NCBI GenBank assembly: GCA_013360285.1
Contig: JABWCM010000119.1
Coordinates: 1-33,404, forward strand
Origin: Myxococcales bacterium
GTDB lineage: Bacteria > Myxococcota_A > UBA9042 > JABWCM01
Length of the DNA stretch: 33,404 nt
Direction: 5' to 3'
The notes under the pieces: model-generated
Databases searched by the model: none
What the model was told of the DNA's origin: nothing
The model's input: the letters and a program-made list of their open reading frames with translations, nothing else
Made by a program: the position numbers and the translations under genes
Part shown: piece by piece, positions 9,063 to 16,357 of the stretch
Layout of the letters: every line of letters begins with the position of its first letter
How positions within the stretch are numbered: the stretch's first letter is position 1

Positions 9063-10826
9063 TTAGCGTAGAAACAACTCCGGAAAACGAGTGGTCATTC
9101 TTTCTGCTACAAACTGATTGACTTCCTGCACGGTTGCCATGGCCATGAGACTACAAAGAAGGTCATAACACTCCGGCAACCTGGTTTGCCTTACGATATG
9201 TTTGACCAACGGTATGTGCTGCGGTGCCATGCTGAGTTCCGAGTATCCTAAAGCCAACAGCACCATGGTATAAAGTGGATCACCGGCCATTTCGCCACAA
9301 ATAGACACCTCGATGCCACCTCGTTTTGCTGCTTCGGCGACATGCTGGAGTGTTCGAAGCATCGCTGGATGAAGCGGCTGGTACAAGTGATTGGTCTCCT
9401 CCTCGTGTCGCGCAACTGCCAGTGAATACTGAATTAAATCATTCGTTCCGACACTGAAAAAATCGGCCTCTTGTGCCAGAAGATCTGCCAACACCACCGC
9501 GGCCGGGATCTCGATCATTACGCCGAGCGGTACGTCCGGATCATAAACTAAACCGTCCTCAGTTAGTTCGCGTTTTACCTCGGCGAGCAACAATCTTACT
9601 TCGCGAATTTCATCTACAGAGGAGACGTACGGGATCATTATCCGCAAGCGTCCATGGATACTGGCGCGCAGTAATGCACGTAGTTGTGTGCGAAAGATCG
9701 CCTTTTCTTTTAGGCAGTACCGTATTGCCCTCAATGCTTGAAATGGTCTCAATTCCGGAGGAAACCGGGACCCGGATGTTAATTTGTCGTCACCGATGTC
9801 TAGGGTTCGAATGGTAGTTCGCGCTGGAGCAACGGCTGAAATGATCGAACGGTAGTGTTCGTACTGCTCTTCCTCATTAGGTAACGAATGCCGATTTACA
9901 AACAGGTATTCGGTGCGTAGCAGGCCAACCCCTTGTCCGCCAACATCTACCAACGCTGCGAGTTCGTCCACAAAGTCCAAATTGCCAAGTAACTTAATTA
10001 TATGGCCATCTTCGGTTACAGCGCGTTCTTTGCGGTTCCTTCGGAGTTTTTTACAAAGCGTGACAAATGTATCTTGTGCTGCTTGGTACTGAGCAACGGT
10101 TTCCGCGCTGGGATTGAGGACGACGAGGCCGCTGTTGCCGTCAATGATGACGGCCGTGCCGTTCTGAACCATTGAGCATACGCTTCTGGCGCCAACCACC
10201 GCCGGAATCTCAAGAGAGCGTGCAATAATTGTGGTATGTGCGGTGTACGAGCCGTATTCCGTGGCAAATCCTCCGATGTTTTTGTCGTGTAACTCAGCCA
10301 TGTCTCCTGGTGACAATGATTGGGCAATAATGATGGCGTTGGGTGGAATGTTCGACCCTAGCTCGGACGATTGTCCCGCGAGGTGTCTCAACAAACGTTC
10401 GCTGACCGAGTCGAGGTCGTCTTTACGCTCGCGGAAATAACCCGATTCCAAATTGTCAAAAATGTCCCGAATACGGACAGTTGCTTTGCGAACCGCCCAC
10501 TCGGCGTTGATGTGTTCCGCACGAATAATTTCCAATGCTTCCCCCACAAATTGCGGGTCCCTGAGCATTTGTTCGTGCAAGTCCAGCATCTGGATGTGGT
10601 CCGTTGTTGGTGCAGCGCTGATTCGGTTCCTGAGGTGCCGTATCTGCTCAATTGCATTGTAGACCGAAAGATTCAGGCGACCGATTTCGCCCGCAACCAG
10701 TTCATTTGGCAGAAAATATTGCTCTACGGCTGGAGGAGACTGTTCCAGTACAACCGCGGTGCCAATCGCGATGCCGCGGGACCCGGGGATTCCGCGGATG
10801 GGAGTCTCGTCACGCGCGGTCGGCAT
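9063..10826 (-). CDS. ptsI: PTS enzyme I (EI)
   Basis: Enzyme I takes phosphate from phosphoenolpyruvate and passes it to HPr. The 587-residue length is normal. The phosphorylated histidine is His197 in YTAHTTIIARSLEIPAVVG. PEP-site motifs are GLLRTEYLF, VMIEIPAA, FFSVGTNDL and the acid/base cysteine in VSICGEMAGDP. Two changes stand out: the usual NP-x-LGWRAIR is RPFQALRAIR, and the usual AVDR is AVARHE; the arginines and metal ligands remain. ATG follows the ptsH stop directly (TAAATG), so the two are one transcription and translation unit. No sugar-specific EII gene is present, which fits a regulatory PTS branch tied to rapZ and rpoN. Confidence 0.96.
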   Translation of the reverse strand: MPTARDETPIRGIPGSRGIAIGTAVVLEQSPPAVEQYFLPNELVAGEIGRLNLSVYNAIEQIRHLRNRISAAPTTDHIQMLDLHEQMLRDPQFVGEALEIIRAEHINAEWAVRKATVRIRDIFDNLESGYFRERKDDLDSVSERLLRHLAGQSSELGSNIPPNAIIIAQSLSPGDMAELHDKNIGGFATEYGSYTAHTTIIARSLEIPAVVGARSVCSMVQNGTAVIIDGNSGLVVLNPSAETVAQYQAAQDTFVTLCKKLRRNRKERAVTEDGHIIKLLGNLDFVDELAALVDVGGQGVGLLRTEYLFVNRHSLPNEEEQYEHYRSIISAVAPARTTIRTLDIGDDKLTSGSRFPPELRPFQALRAIRYCLKEKAIFRTQLRALLRASIHGRLRIMIPYVSSVDEIREVRLLLAEVKRELTEDGLVYDPDVPLGVMIEIPAAVVLADLLAQEADFFSVGTNDLIQYSLAVARHEEETNHLYQPLHPAMLRTLQHVAEAAKRGGIEVSICGEMAGDPLYTMVLLALGYSELSMAPQHIPLVKHIVRQTRLPECYDLLCSLMAMATVQEVNQFVAERMTTRFPELFLR

Positions 10827-11105
10827 TTATCCGATTACCTCCTGGAAGTTGTTTTCAAACAAGGTCGAAAGCGCTGTAAGTACTTGGTGGCGTTCAGGAC
10901 CGCTCACCTCGACTCTGATTGTTGAGCCGGGTCCAGCTTCTAAGATAAGAATCGAAAACACGCTTTTTGCGTCGGCGCGCTGATGCCCCTTCCACAATGT
11001 CACCGTCGCATCAAATCCGTGCACAGTGCGTGCAATTTGCGAGGCGGGACGGGCGTGTAATCCGCTTTTGGTGCCAACAATAAATTCTCTCGTTACTATA
11101 TCCAC
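10827..11105 (-). CDS. ptsH: HPr phosphocarrier protein
   Basis: The 92-residue product carries phosphate from EI. His17 lies in the active-site motif SGLHARPAS, and a serine in ADAKSVFSILIL (Ser48) sits where HPr kinase acts in other bacteria. The gene is immediately upstream of ptsI. In many proteobacteria an EIIA (mannose-type) gene lies between rapZ and ptsH; here only 277 non-coding bases lie there. A promoter with a consensus -10 box is 150 bases upstream, so ptsHI may be expressed apart from rapZ. Whether it serves as a sugar HPr or as NPr cannot be told from sequence. Confidence 0.95.
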   Translation of the reverse strand: MDIVTREFIVGTKSGLHARPASQIARTVHGFDATVTLWKGHQRADAKSVFSILILEAGPGSTIRVEVSGPERHQVLTALSTLFENNFQEVIG

Positions 11106-11254
11106 GTCACTATCCGCAGTCCGACTGCGCGATTACTGCCGCTGTTGTGCTCCGCGCCGACGTCGGTGGTCCGCTGGAGAATAAATGTTGGGCGGAATAT
11201 GTGCCATTTACCGCCGAATCAATGTGAAAGAACCAAACCGTATCAAGAGTGTAG

Positions 11255-11283
11255 ATTATAGCGCACAGCAAGCACCAGGTCGA
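11255..11283 (-). promoter_or_regulatory. ptsH-ptsI promoter
   Basis: Read on the minus strand, TCGACC (11283-11278) and a perfect TATAAT (11260-11255) are 17 bases apart. The -10 box lies 150 bases before the ptsH start. This is the best sigma-70 match in the gap between rapZ and ptsH. Confidence 0.55.
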
Positions 11284-11295
11284 GAGACTACCTGG
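11275..11295. promoter_or_regulatory. Inverted repeat over the ptsH -35 box
   Basis: CCAGGT (11275-11280) and ACCTGG (11290-11295) form an inverted repeat with a nine-base spacer. It overlaps the proposed -35 box of the ptsH promoter, as an operator would. It is also 88 bases after the rapZ stop, but no T-run follows, so a terminator is less likely. Confidence 0.4.
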
Positions 11296-11382
11296 CTCTA
11301 CGCTGCCAACCGGTTGCCCCCGAAGCATAAAAACGTGCCTTGGAGGCAGTGGAGGCTTCGCGGAATCCTCGCAGATTCAAAC

Positions 11383-12297
11383 TCAGCGGTGGATGTCGCG
11401 ATGGATTACCGTCGTTGCGTATCCTGAACTTGTAAGGGTATCTTTGAGTTCTCCCGCCAGACAAACCGACCGGTGTTTTCCCCCCGTGCACCCAATCGCC
11501 ACGGTTACGTGAACTCGTCCCTCATTATCATGGCGGGGCAGAGTGAAGTCTAGCAGGTTTTTAATTTGTGCCAGGGAATGGTTTGAATCTGGTTGAGCAA
11601 GAACGAACTGACGCACTTTTTCGTCGATTCCCGTTAGAGACCTCAGATTTTCATCAAAAAATGGGTTTTTTAAGAATCGAATGTCAAACACATAGTTTGC
11701 TTCCGGCGGGACTCCAAACTTGAATCCGAAACTCATCACGGTGACGGAAAATTGGATAGCGGCGTCTTCACCCAACTCTGAAAGAATTCTGTGCCTAAGT
11801 TGATGTACGGTTAACCCCGACGTGTCGAGAATCAGAGTTGCGGCATCTCGCATGGGTATAAGCCAATTACGTTCCAGTCGAAGCCCCTCGCGGATGTTGT
11901 TGGTTTCGGCAAGTGGATGACGGCGGCGGGTCTCGCTGAATCGGCGTATGAGGACATCATCGTCCGCTTCCAAAAAGATGACGTCGACTCGGTATCCCTG
12001 GTCGTGGGCAAATTGAAGCACGTTGGCATAATTGGCGCCAAACGCGCCCGCCCGGATATCCGCAACGATTCCAATGTGGCGAACATCCCGGCTTTCGTCG
12101 CACAAAAGAAGAAGCCTAATTGCAAGCGATTCCGGTAGGTTGTCCACACAGAAGTAACCAGCATCCTCCAGGGCTTTCGCGACCGTGCTTTTACCTGATC
12201 CAGACAATCCACTCACAATGACCAAATGTAGAGGGGCGTCTCGCTTTTCATGAGTATTTGGAGATTTTGTAGTCGCGGTGCTGATATCCGGTTTCAT
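11383..12297 (-). CDS. rapZ: RNase adapter / nucleotide-binding protein RapZ
   Basis: RapZ (YvcJ family) is a P-loop protein; in enterics it binds small RNAs and directs their decay. The 304-residue product has Walker A in SGLSGSGKSTVAKALED, CVDNLPESL, the SETRRRHPL motif, and the C-terminal signature MSFGFKFGVPPEANYVFD followed by IGCTGGKHRSV. A 20-residue polar extension precedes the P-loop; the ATG at 12297 has only a weak ribosome binding site, so the start could be slightly downstream. The neighbour hpf is 360 bases upstream and ptsH 277 bases downstream. In related operons ptsN or hprK lies between hpf and rapZ; neither is seen here. Confidence 0.96.
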   Translation of the reverse strand: MKPDISTATTKSPNTHEKRDAPLHLVIVSGLSGSGKSTVAKALEDAGYFCVDNLPESLAIRLLLLCDESRDVRHIGIVADIRAGAFGANYANVLQFAHDQGYRVDVIFLEADDDVLIRRFSETRRRHPLAETNNIREGLRLERNWLIPMRDAATLILDTSGLTVHQLRHRILSELGEDAAIQFSVTVMSFGFKFGVPPEANYVFDIRFLKNPFFDENLRSLTGIDEKVRQFVLAQPDSNHSLAQIKNLLDFTLPRHDNEGRVHVTVAIGCTGGKHRSVCLAGELKDTLTSSGYATTVIHRDIHR

Positions 12298-12657
12298 TGC
12301 TCGCCGTTTCGGCCGAAGGGTTCGTTTTCGAGAAAATTTGAGTTCTTTTCGTAGTCAGCAAGATCGATTCTCGACCGCCCATACTGTCGCCAGCCTTCGT
12401 CCAGATTTCTTTTGATTCAGCAAATAAACCACAGTGAAATTGCTTAAATTACCAGAAAAGAGGAGGTCGGTGCGAGAATCAGAAGCTGTCTCTTTTGGTA
12501 TCGTAGCCAACAACTGTTTTTCGGTCCGCTGCAAAACTCAGCGTACCGTTTTTGGCGTTGTGGTGAGCCCGACCGTTATTCAGGTCACCGAAAAGTCAAA
12601 CGCAGCAAATAGAGCAAATTTGGACTAGAAATATATTGTATTCACGATCTATGCGGA
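12298..12657. other. Gap between hpf and rapZ where ptsN/hprK is often found
   Basis: No gene can be supported in these 360 bases. On the minus strand no frame resembles PtsN or HPr kinase. On the plus strand a 52-codon GTG frame (12470-12628) follows a perfect AGGAGG, but the spacing is only three bases and the peptide resembles nothing. No convincing sigma-70 or sigma-54 promoter for rapZ was found. Confidence 0.4.
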
Positions 12658-12957
12658 CTATAGGCTGTGATCTCGCAGTTTTTCTTTGCGTTTCGATAAT
12701 TGTCGCTCTCCTTTTTCTACCGCGCCGTCGATCGCTGCAAATACATCGGAGTGAGTATTTTTAACGGCAATTTGAGGCCCGATGGCGTGGCAGTTAATGA
12801 CAAGTTCTGCGTGGTTATCGTTTTTCTCGTTCTCCAGGACGACGTGCACCTCCCCTTCAGAATCCAAGTACTTATCGAGGCGCTGCATTTTTTCTTCAAC
12901 GTATTTCTTGATGGACTCTTTTCCATCCATGTGCCGAAATGTAGTGTTAACTAACAT
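12658..12957 (-). CDS. hpf: Ribosome hibernation-promoting factor (short HPF)
   Basis: The 99-residue protein matches the short HPF/YfiA (sigma-54 modulation) family, which binds the 30S decoding region in resting cells. It starts LVNTTFRHMDGKESIKKYVEEK and has the typical VHVVLENEKNDNHAELVI strand region and a VFAAIDGAVEKGERQLSKRKEKL end. It lacks the long-form C-terminal dimerisation domain. AGGAG lies six to seven bases before the ATG. It is downstream of rpoN in the usual order and has its own promoter at 13026-13053. Confidence 0.94.
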   Translation of the reverse strand: MLVNTTFRHMDGKESIKKYVEEKMQRLDKYLDSEGEVHVVLENEKNDNHAELVINCHAIGPQIAVKNTHSDVFAAIDGAVEKGERQLSKRKEKLRDHSL

Positions 12958-13025
12958 ATTAATCTCCTAAACTCACCTATTAATACCCGTTCCTCTCAAT
13001 GATGGGAAACGACAGGTTCTACATT

Positions 13026-13053
13026 ATTGTACGTTTCCAATCGATGTTGTCAG
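13026..13053 (-). promoter_or_regulatory. hpf promoter
   Basis: On the minus strand, CTGACA (13053-13048) and TACAAT (13031-13026) each match the sigma-70 boxes at five of six bases with a 16-base spacer. The leader would be about 60 bases. It would allow hpf expression independent of rpoN. Confidence 0.5.
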
Positions 13054-13081
13054 CCCTTCTCCGGCAAGATTTTCTTGTGAG

Positions 13082-14542
13082 CTAAAACAGACGTTTTCGT
13101 TGCGATGAGGGGGGAATGTTGAGTGCTTCTCGATACTTCGCGACTGTTCTACGTGCGATATCCACACCCCTGCCCTTGAGCAGCTTCACGATTTTGGCAT
13201 CGCTTAGGGGTTTGCTCGGTGTTTCGGCGTCCACGAGCTTTTTGAGCATCTGTTTCACGGACTCGGACGAATGATCGTTGCCGGTTCCGACGGCCGGGAT
13301 GCGGCTGTTGAAGAAGTATTTGAGTTCAAAAATTCCTTGCGGAGTGTGCACGTATTTGTTGGTGGTTACCCTGCTGACTGTCGACTCATGTACCCCAATG
13401 TCATCGGCCACTTCTCGTAAGATAAGAGGCTTTAGATACTCCACACCTTTTTCCAAAAACTCCCGTTGAAATTTGACGATGCTCTCGGTGACCCGCCGGA
13501 TCGTATTCTGTCTTTGGTGAATGGACCTGATAAGCCAAACCGCTGACTTAAATTTGTCCTGAATGAAGCCACGCGTGTCTCCATCCCCTTTTGATTGCCG
13601 CAGGGCATCTTTGTAATACGAGCTGATCCGTAGCTTTGGCAACCCATCTTCATTTAGGGTTACTTCGAACCGGTCTCCAACGCGGTGGACGTGGACATCC
13701 GGTGTAATGTGCACTGCTTCTTCGCTTGTGTAACTCCGTCCTGGTTTGGGCTCGAGGGTGGCAAGTTGTTTCAGCATCGTTGAAAGTTCGGCCATGTCAA
13801 CGCCGAGTGCTTTGCAGATTGCCGGATAATTTCGTTTTTCGACGTTATCCAAATGGTTGTTTACCAAATCTTGCAGAACGTCATCATCGGGAAAATAGTA
13901 TTCAACTTGTAATTGCAAACATTCTCGGAGGTTTCTGGCGGCAACCCCAATGGGATCGAAGCGTTGGATCCGTTCGAGGACCCACTCCGCCTCCTCTAGT
14001 GGCACACGGCATTCTTCCGCAAGCGCCGGTAACAGATCTCCGTTAAAGTAGCCGTCATCGTCAATATTGCCGATAATCCGAGCCCCCAATTCCTCATCCT
14101 CCGGGTCCATGCCGCTCAGTTGGAGTTGCCACATGAGATGGTCCGGCAGGGAGTCGTGAGTTGACAACGTCGATTCAAGGGAGGGCATTTCGTCGTCTGT
14201 CAATCGGTAGGATGGTGCATAGTTTTCGTTGGAGAATTCCTCGTAGTTGTCGACAAACTGTTCCCACTGGTTGTCTGAACTGGACGCCTCGGTGTTGTTT
14301 TGCGTGCTTTCACTCGGGGCCGACGATGGCTGGGTTCCTTCGGACGCGGCCTCCTGTGTGGCTTGGGTTGGAGCGTCGTACTCCGAAGCCGATTCCAGAA
14401 TGGGATTCTCGAGTAATTGTTCTTGAACATACTCCGCCAGTTCCAACGTGGATAACGGCAGCAACTTGATCGCTTGTTGCAACTGAGGTGTTATCACCAA
14501 TCGTTGCGTCATCTTCTGCGATATCGATTGACGGAGTTCCAT
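13082..14542 (-). CDS. rpoN: RNA polymerase sigma-54 factor
   Basis: Sigma-54 recognises GG(-24)/GC(-12) promoters and needs an AAA+ activator. The 486-residue protein has the Gln/Leu-rich region I (MELRQSISQKMTQRLVITPQ, then QLLENPILE), a variable Ser/Thr/Gln-rich and acidic region II (about 55-125), a core-binding region III (DDDGYF, IQRFDPIGVAARNLRECL), the helix-turn-helix (LREVADDIGVHESTVSRVT) and the invariant RpoN box ARRTVAKYREAL near the C-terminus. It begins the minus-strand cluster rpoN-hpf-rapZ-ptsH-ptsI. A good sigma-70 promoter lies 58 bases upstream. Confidence 0.98.
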   Translation of the reverse strand: MELRQSISQKMTQRLVITPQLQQAIKLLPLSTLELAEYVQEQLLENPILESASEYDAPTQATQEAASEGTQPSSAPSESTQNNTEASSSDNQWEQFVDNYEEFSNENYAPSYRLTDDEMPSLESTLSTHDSLPDHLMWQLQLSGMDPEDEELGARIIGNIDDDGYFNGDLLPALAEECRVPLEEAEWVLERIQRFDPIGVAARNLRECLQLQVEYYFPDDDVLQDLVNNHLDNVEKRNYPAICKALGVDMAELSTMLKQLATLEPKPGRSYTSEEAVHITPDVHVHRVGDRFEVTLNEDGLPKLRISSYYKDALRQSKGDGDTRGFIQDKFKSAVWLIRSIHQRQNTIRRVTESIVKFQREFLEKGVEYLKPLILREVADDIGVHESTVSRVTTNKYVHTPQGIFELKYFFNSRIPAVGTGNDHSSESVKQMLKKLVDAETPSKPLSDAKIVKLLKGRGVDIARRTVAKYREALNIPPSSQRKRLF

Positions 14543-14599
14543 AACGAGATCTTCTATGCAAACACTTGAAATTTAATGGCTTTTTAAAGCTCGACGTCG

Positions 14600-14628
14600 A
14601 TTATAGCAGTCATCAACCAGGGTGTAAA
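14600..14628 (-). promoter_or_regulatory. rpoN promoter
   Basis: On the minus strand, TTTACA (14628-14623) and a perfect TATAAT (14605-14600) are separated by exactly 17 bases. The start would lie about 50 bases before the rpoN ATG. This is the clearest promoter in the window. Confidence 0.65.
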
Positions 14629-14682
14629 GCCACAAACGATGATTGTGGTACGCGCTTTGCAAGGGGAGCGAACTTGGAGGCA

Positions 14683-14712
14683 TTGAGTCTATAAACACGC
14701 TTATGTTAGAAT
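14683..14712 (+). promoter_or_regulatory. Candidate promoter of the Cys-rich lipoprotein gene
   Basis: TTGAGT (14683-14688) and TAGAAT (14707-14712) are 18 bases apart on the plus strand, divergent from the rpoN promoter. The ATG at 14846 is about 125 bases downstream. The rest of the 303-base gap holds no gene I can support. Confidence 0.4.
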
Positions 14713-14845
14713 CTTTGCCGGTCTTCGCATCTTCGACGATGACCATCTGCATTGGCTAAATTCCATTCTCGAGAGCGACAATCGGACAGAATTCCGATGG
14801 TCGCCCGGCAATTGTCGCAGCGAGGGCCATCGACGGAGAGTATTT

Positions 14846-16294
14846 ATGAATAGGAGATTCCGCCCCACCAGGACCCAGGATACCGTCGCCACCGCGGATT
14901 GCTGGGAACGACCTGTCGAGCGCCATTTGCCGACAGCAGATGGCGCTCGACAATCGGCTGGTCGTTCCTTTCGAATAGATACACACGCGCTGACTTTCCG
15001 TCACCAATTTGAAATTTTTTTCCTCCAGGGCGTTTGGGCCATATTGTCTGCATTTGTCGCGTTCGCTTGCTCGGATGACGGCGATTCAGGAGGGAAGGGC
15101 GGTATTCAAGAAAAATTTAATGAGAGCAAATGCTTAGTTTGCACGCCGAATTCAAGTTTTTGTGATGGCCCTTGGTCACTTACGTGTGCATCCGATGGTA
15201 AATCAACGGCTGCAACAGCTTGTTCTGTTGGGCAAACCTGTGACACGGTTGCAGGACAGTGCATATTGTCTAATGTCTGTTCGGGAGAGGGCGTACGGGA
15301 TTGCAGCCCTGATGGCGCAACGGTTCGGATCTGTGAGTCTGGTGTTTATTCCGATACGCCTTGCGGAGATGGCAATACATGTGTAGCCGGGACATGCGTT
15401 TCCACGACCTGTGTCGATGGGGCGGGTGCATGTGGATTTCGCGCCGCACTCACATGTAGCCAGGGTACATGGAGTGTTAGTCAATGTGGTGACGGAAAGG
15501 CCTGCTACGCTGCAGACGGAAAAGCTCAATGTGTTGATTGGTTCTGCGAACCAGGCAGCCGTTCTTGCGCTGACCTCGACGACGACGGGGTTACCGAGAC
15601 CGTCCGTCTTTGTGGAGCAGATGGAACGGCTTACGCCTCCAAATATACCCGCGATTGCTCCAAAACATTTGCATTCTGTGACTCCGGTACCTGTCGCTGT
15701 GGCATTCCCGCTAACGACATCACGGGTGGAGACGCCTCGGGTTCGGACGACGTCGTCTCGAATGGTGCTGACAGTTTCGTTTTTCCAGACACGGGAGGTG
15801 GAATTGAGCCTCCGATTGATGCAGGAAAAATTGAGCTTCCAGATATCGCGTATGTTACTTTAAATGGGGATCTAATCGAATTTGATAGCTTCGCCTCCGC
15901 TAATTTTGTACCAGCGAATCCGTTAGATGGTCCGGGGGGGTTGGGCTTCTTACAGATATTGATGGCCAGTGGTCAGAAGCAGGTTGAGTTACAAATTAGT
16001 CCAACCACCGTGGGTTGGACAGGAAATGTAAACGCGGATGCCGGCGGCGATATTGGTGGGTTTATTGGGTATAACGACGGAACAGCGCCTCCAGAGGTCA
16101 ATTTCCGTTACGGTGCAGGCACCAGCAGCAAGGGAGACGCGTTTGGCGGTAACTACGTCATCGACGTTTTGGAGAACGGGGGGCCAGGAGGGCGGGTCAA
16201 AGGAACCTTTTCCGGGATGATGAATCTTGGCTTCGGGGATGGCCCCGCCACGATGGAAGTTGTGGACGGTTACTTTGATGTGGCTCACAAATAG
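14846..16294 (+). CDS. Cys-rich surface lipoprotein, unknown function
   Basis: The 482-residue frame starts at an ATG with GGAGA six bases upstream. A hydrophobic segment at about residues 57-74 ends at Cys75 (AFVAFAC), followed by an acidic and glycine-rich stretch (SDDGDSGGKGG), typical of an exported lipoprotein though the lipobox is weak. Residues of about 94-285 carry many cysteines in repeating units (for example CSVGQTCDTVAGQC, CGDGNTCVAGTC, CGDGKACYAADGKAQC). A low-complexity GGD/DTGGG linker (about 290-330) leads to a glycine-rich, probably beta, C-domain. Cys-rich lipoproteins of this build are frequent in Myxococcota and Bradymonadota; no function is assigned. The first 50 or so residues are odd: they are encoded through a long hairpin (14905-14968), so the signal peptide sits unusually far from the start. 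The true start may differ. Confidence 0.75.
   Translation: MNRRFRPTRTQDTVATADCWERPVERHLPTADGARQSAGRSFRIDTHALTFRHQFEIFFLQGVWAILSAFVAFACSDDGDSGGKGGIQEKFNESKCLVCTPNSSFCDGPWSLTCASDGKSTAATACSVGQTCDTVAGQCILSNVCSGEGVRDCSPDGATVRICESGVYSDTPCGDGNTCVAGTCVSTTCVDGAGACGFRAALTCSQGTWSVSQCGDGKACYAADGKAQCVDWFCEPGSRSCADLDDDGVTETVRLCGADGTAYASKYTRDCSKTFAFCDSGTCRCGIPANDITGGDASGSDDVVSNGADSFVFPDTGGGIEPPIDAGKIELPDIAYVTLNGDLIEFDSFASANFVPANPLDGPGGLGFLQILMASGQKQVELQISPTTVGWTGNVNADAGGDIGGFIGYNDGTAPPEVNFRYGAGTSSKGDAFGGNYVIDVLENGGPGGRVKGTFSGMMNLGFGDGPATMEVVDGYFDVAHK
14905..14968. repeat. Long inverted repeat inside the 5' end of the lipoprotein gene
   Basis: GGAACGACC (14905-14913) continues into TGTCGAGCGCCAT (14914-14926); the partner arm is ATGGCGCTCGACA (14940-14952), a seven-base bulge, then GGTCGTTCC (14960-14968). 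All 22 arm bases pair perfectly. It does not resemble families A, B, C or D. The reading frame of the lipoprotein passes through it uninterrupted. Confidence 0.75.
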
Positions 16295-16357
16295 TGCTGC
16301 AAGTGGTTGTTTTGAGTGAGCGAAGGGGCTACGTGGGATTTTGACACGGGGTGTGTT

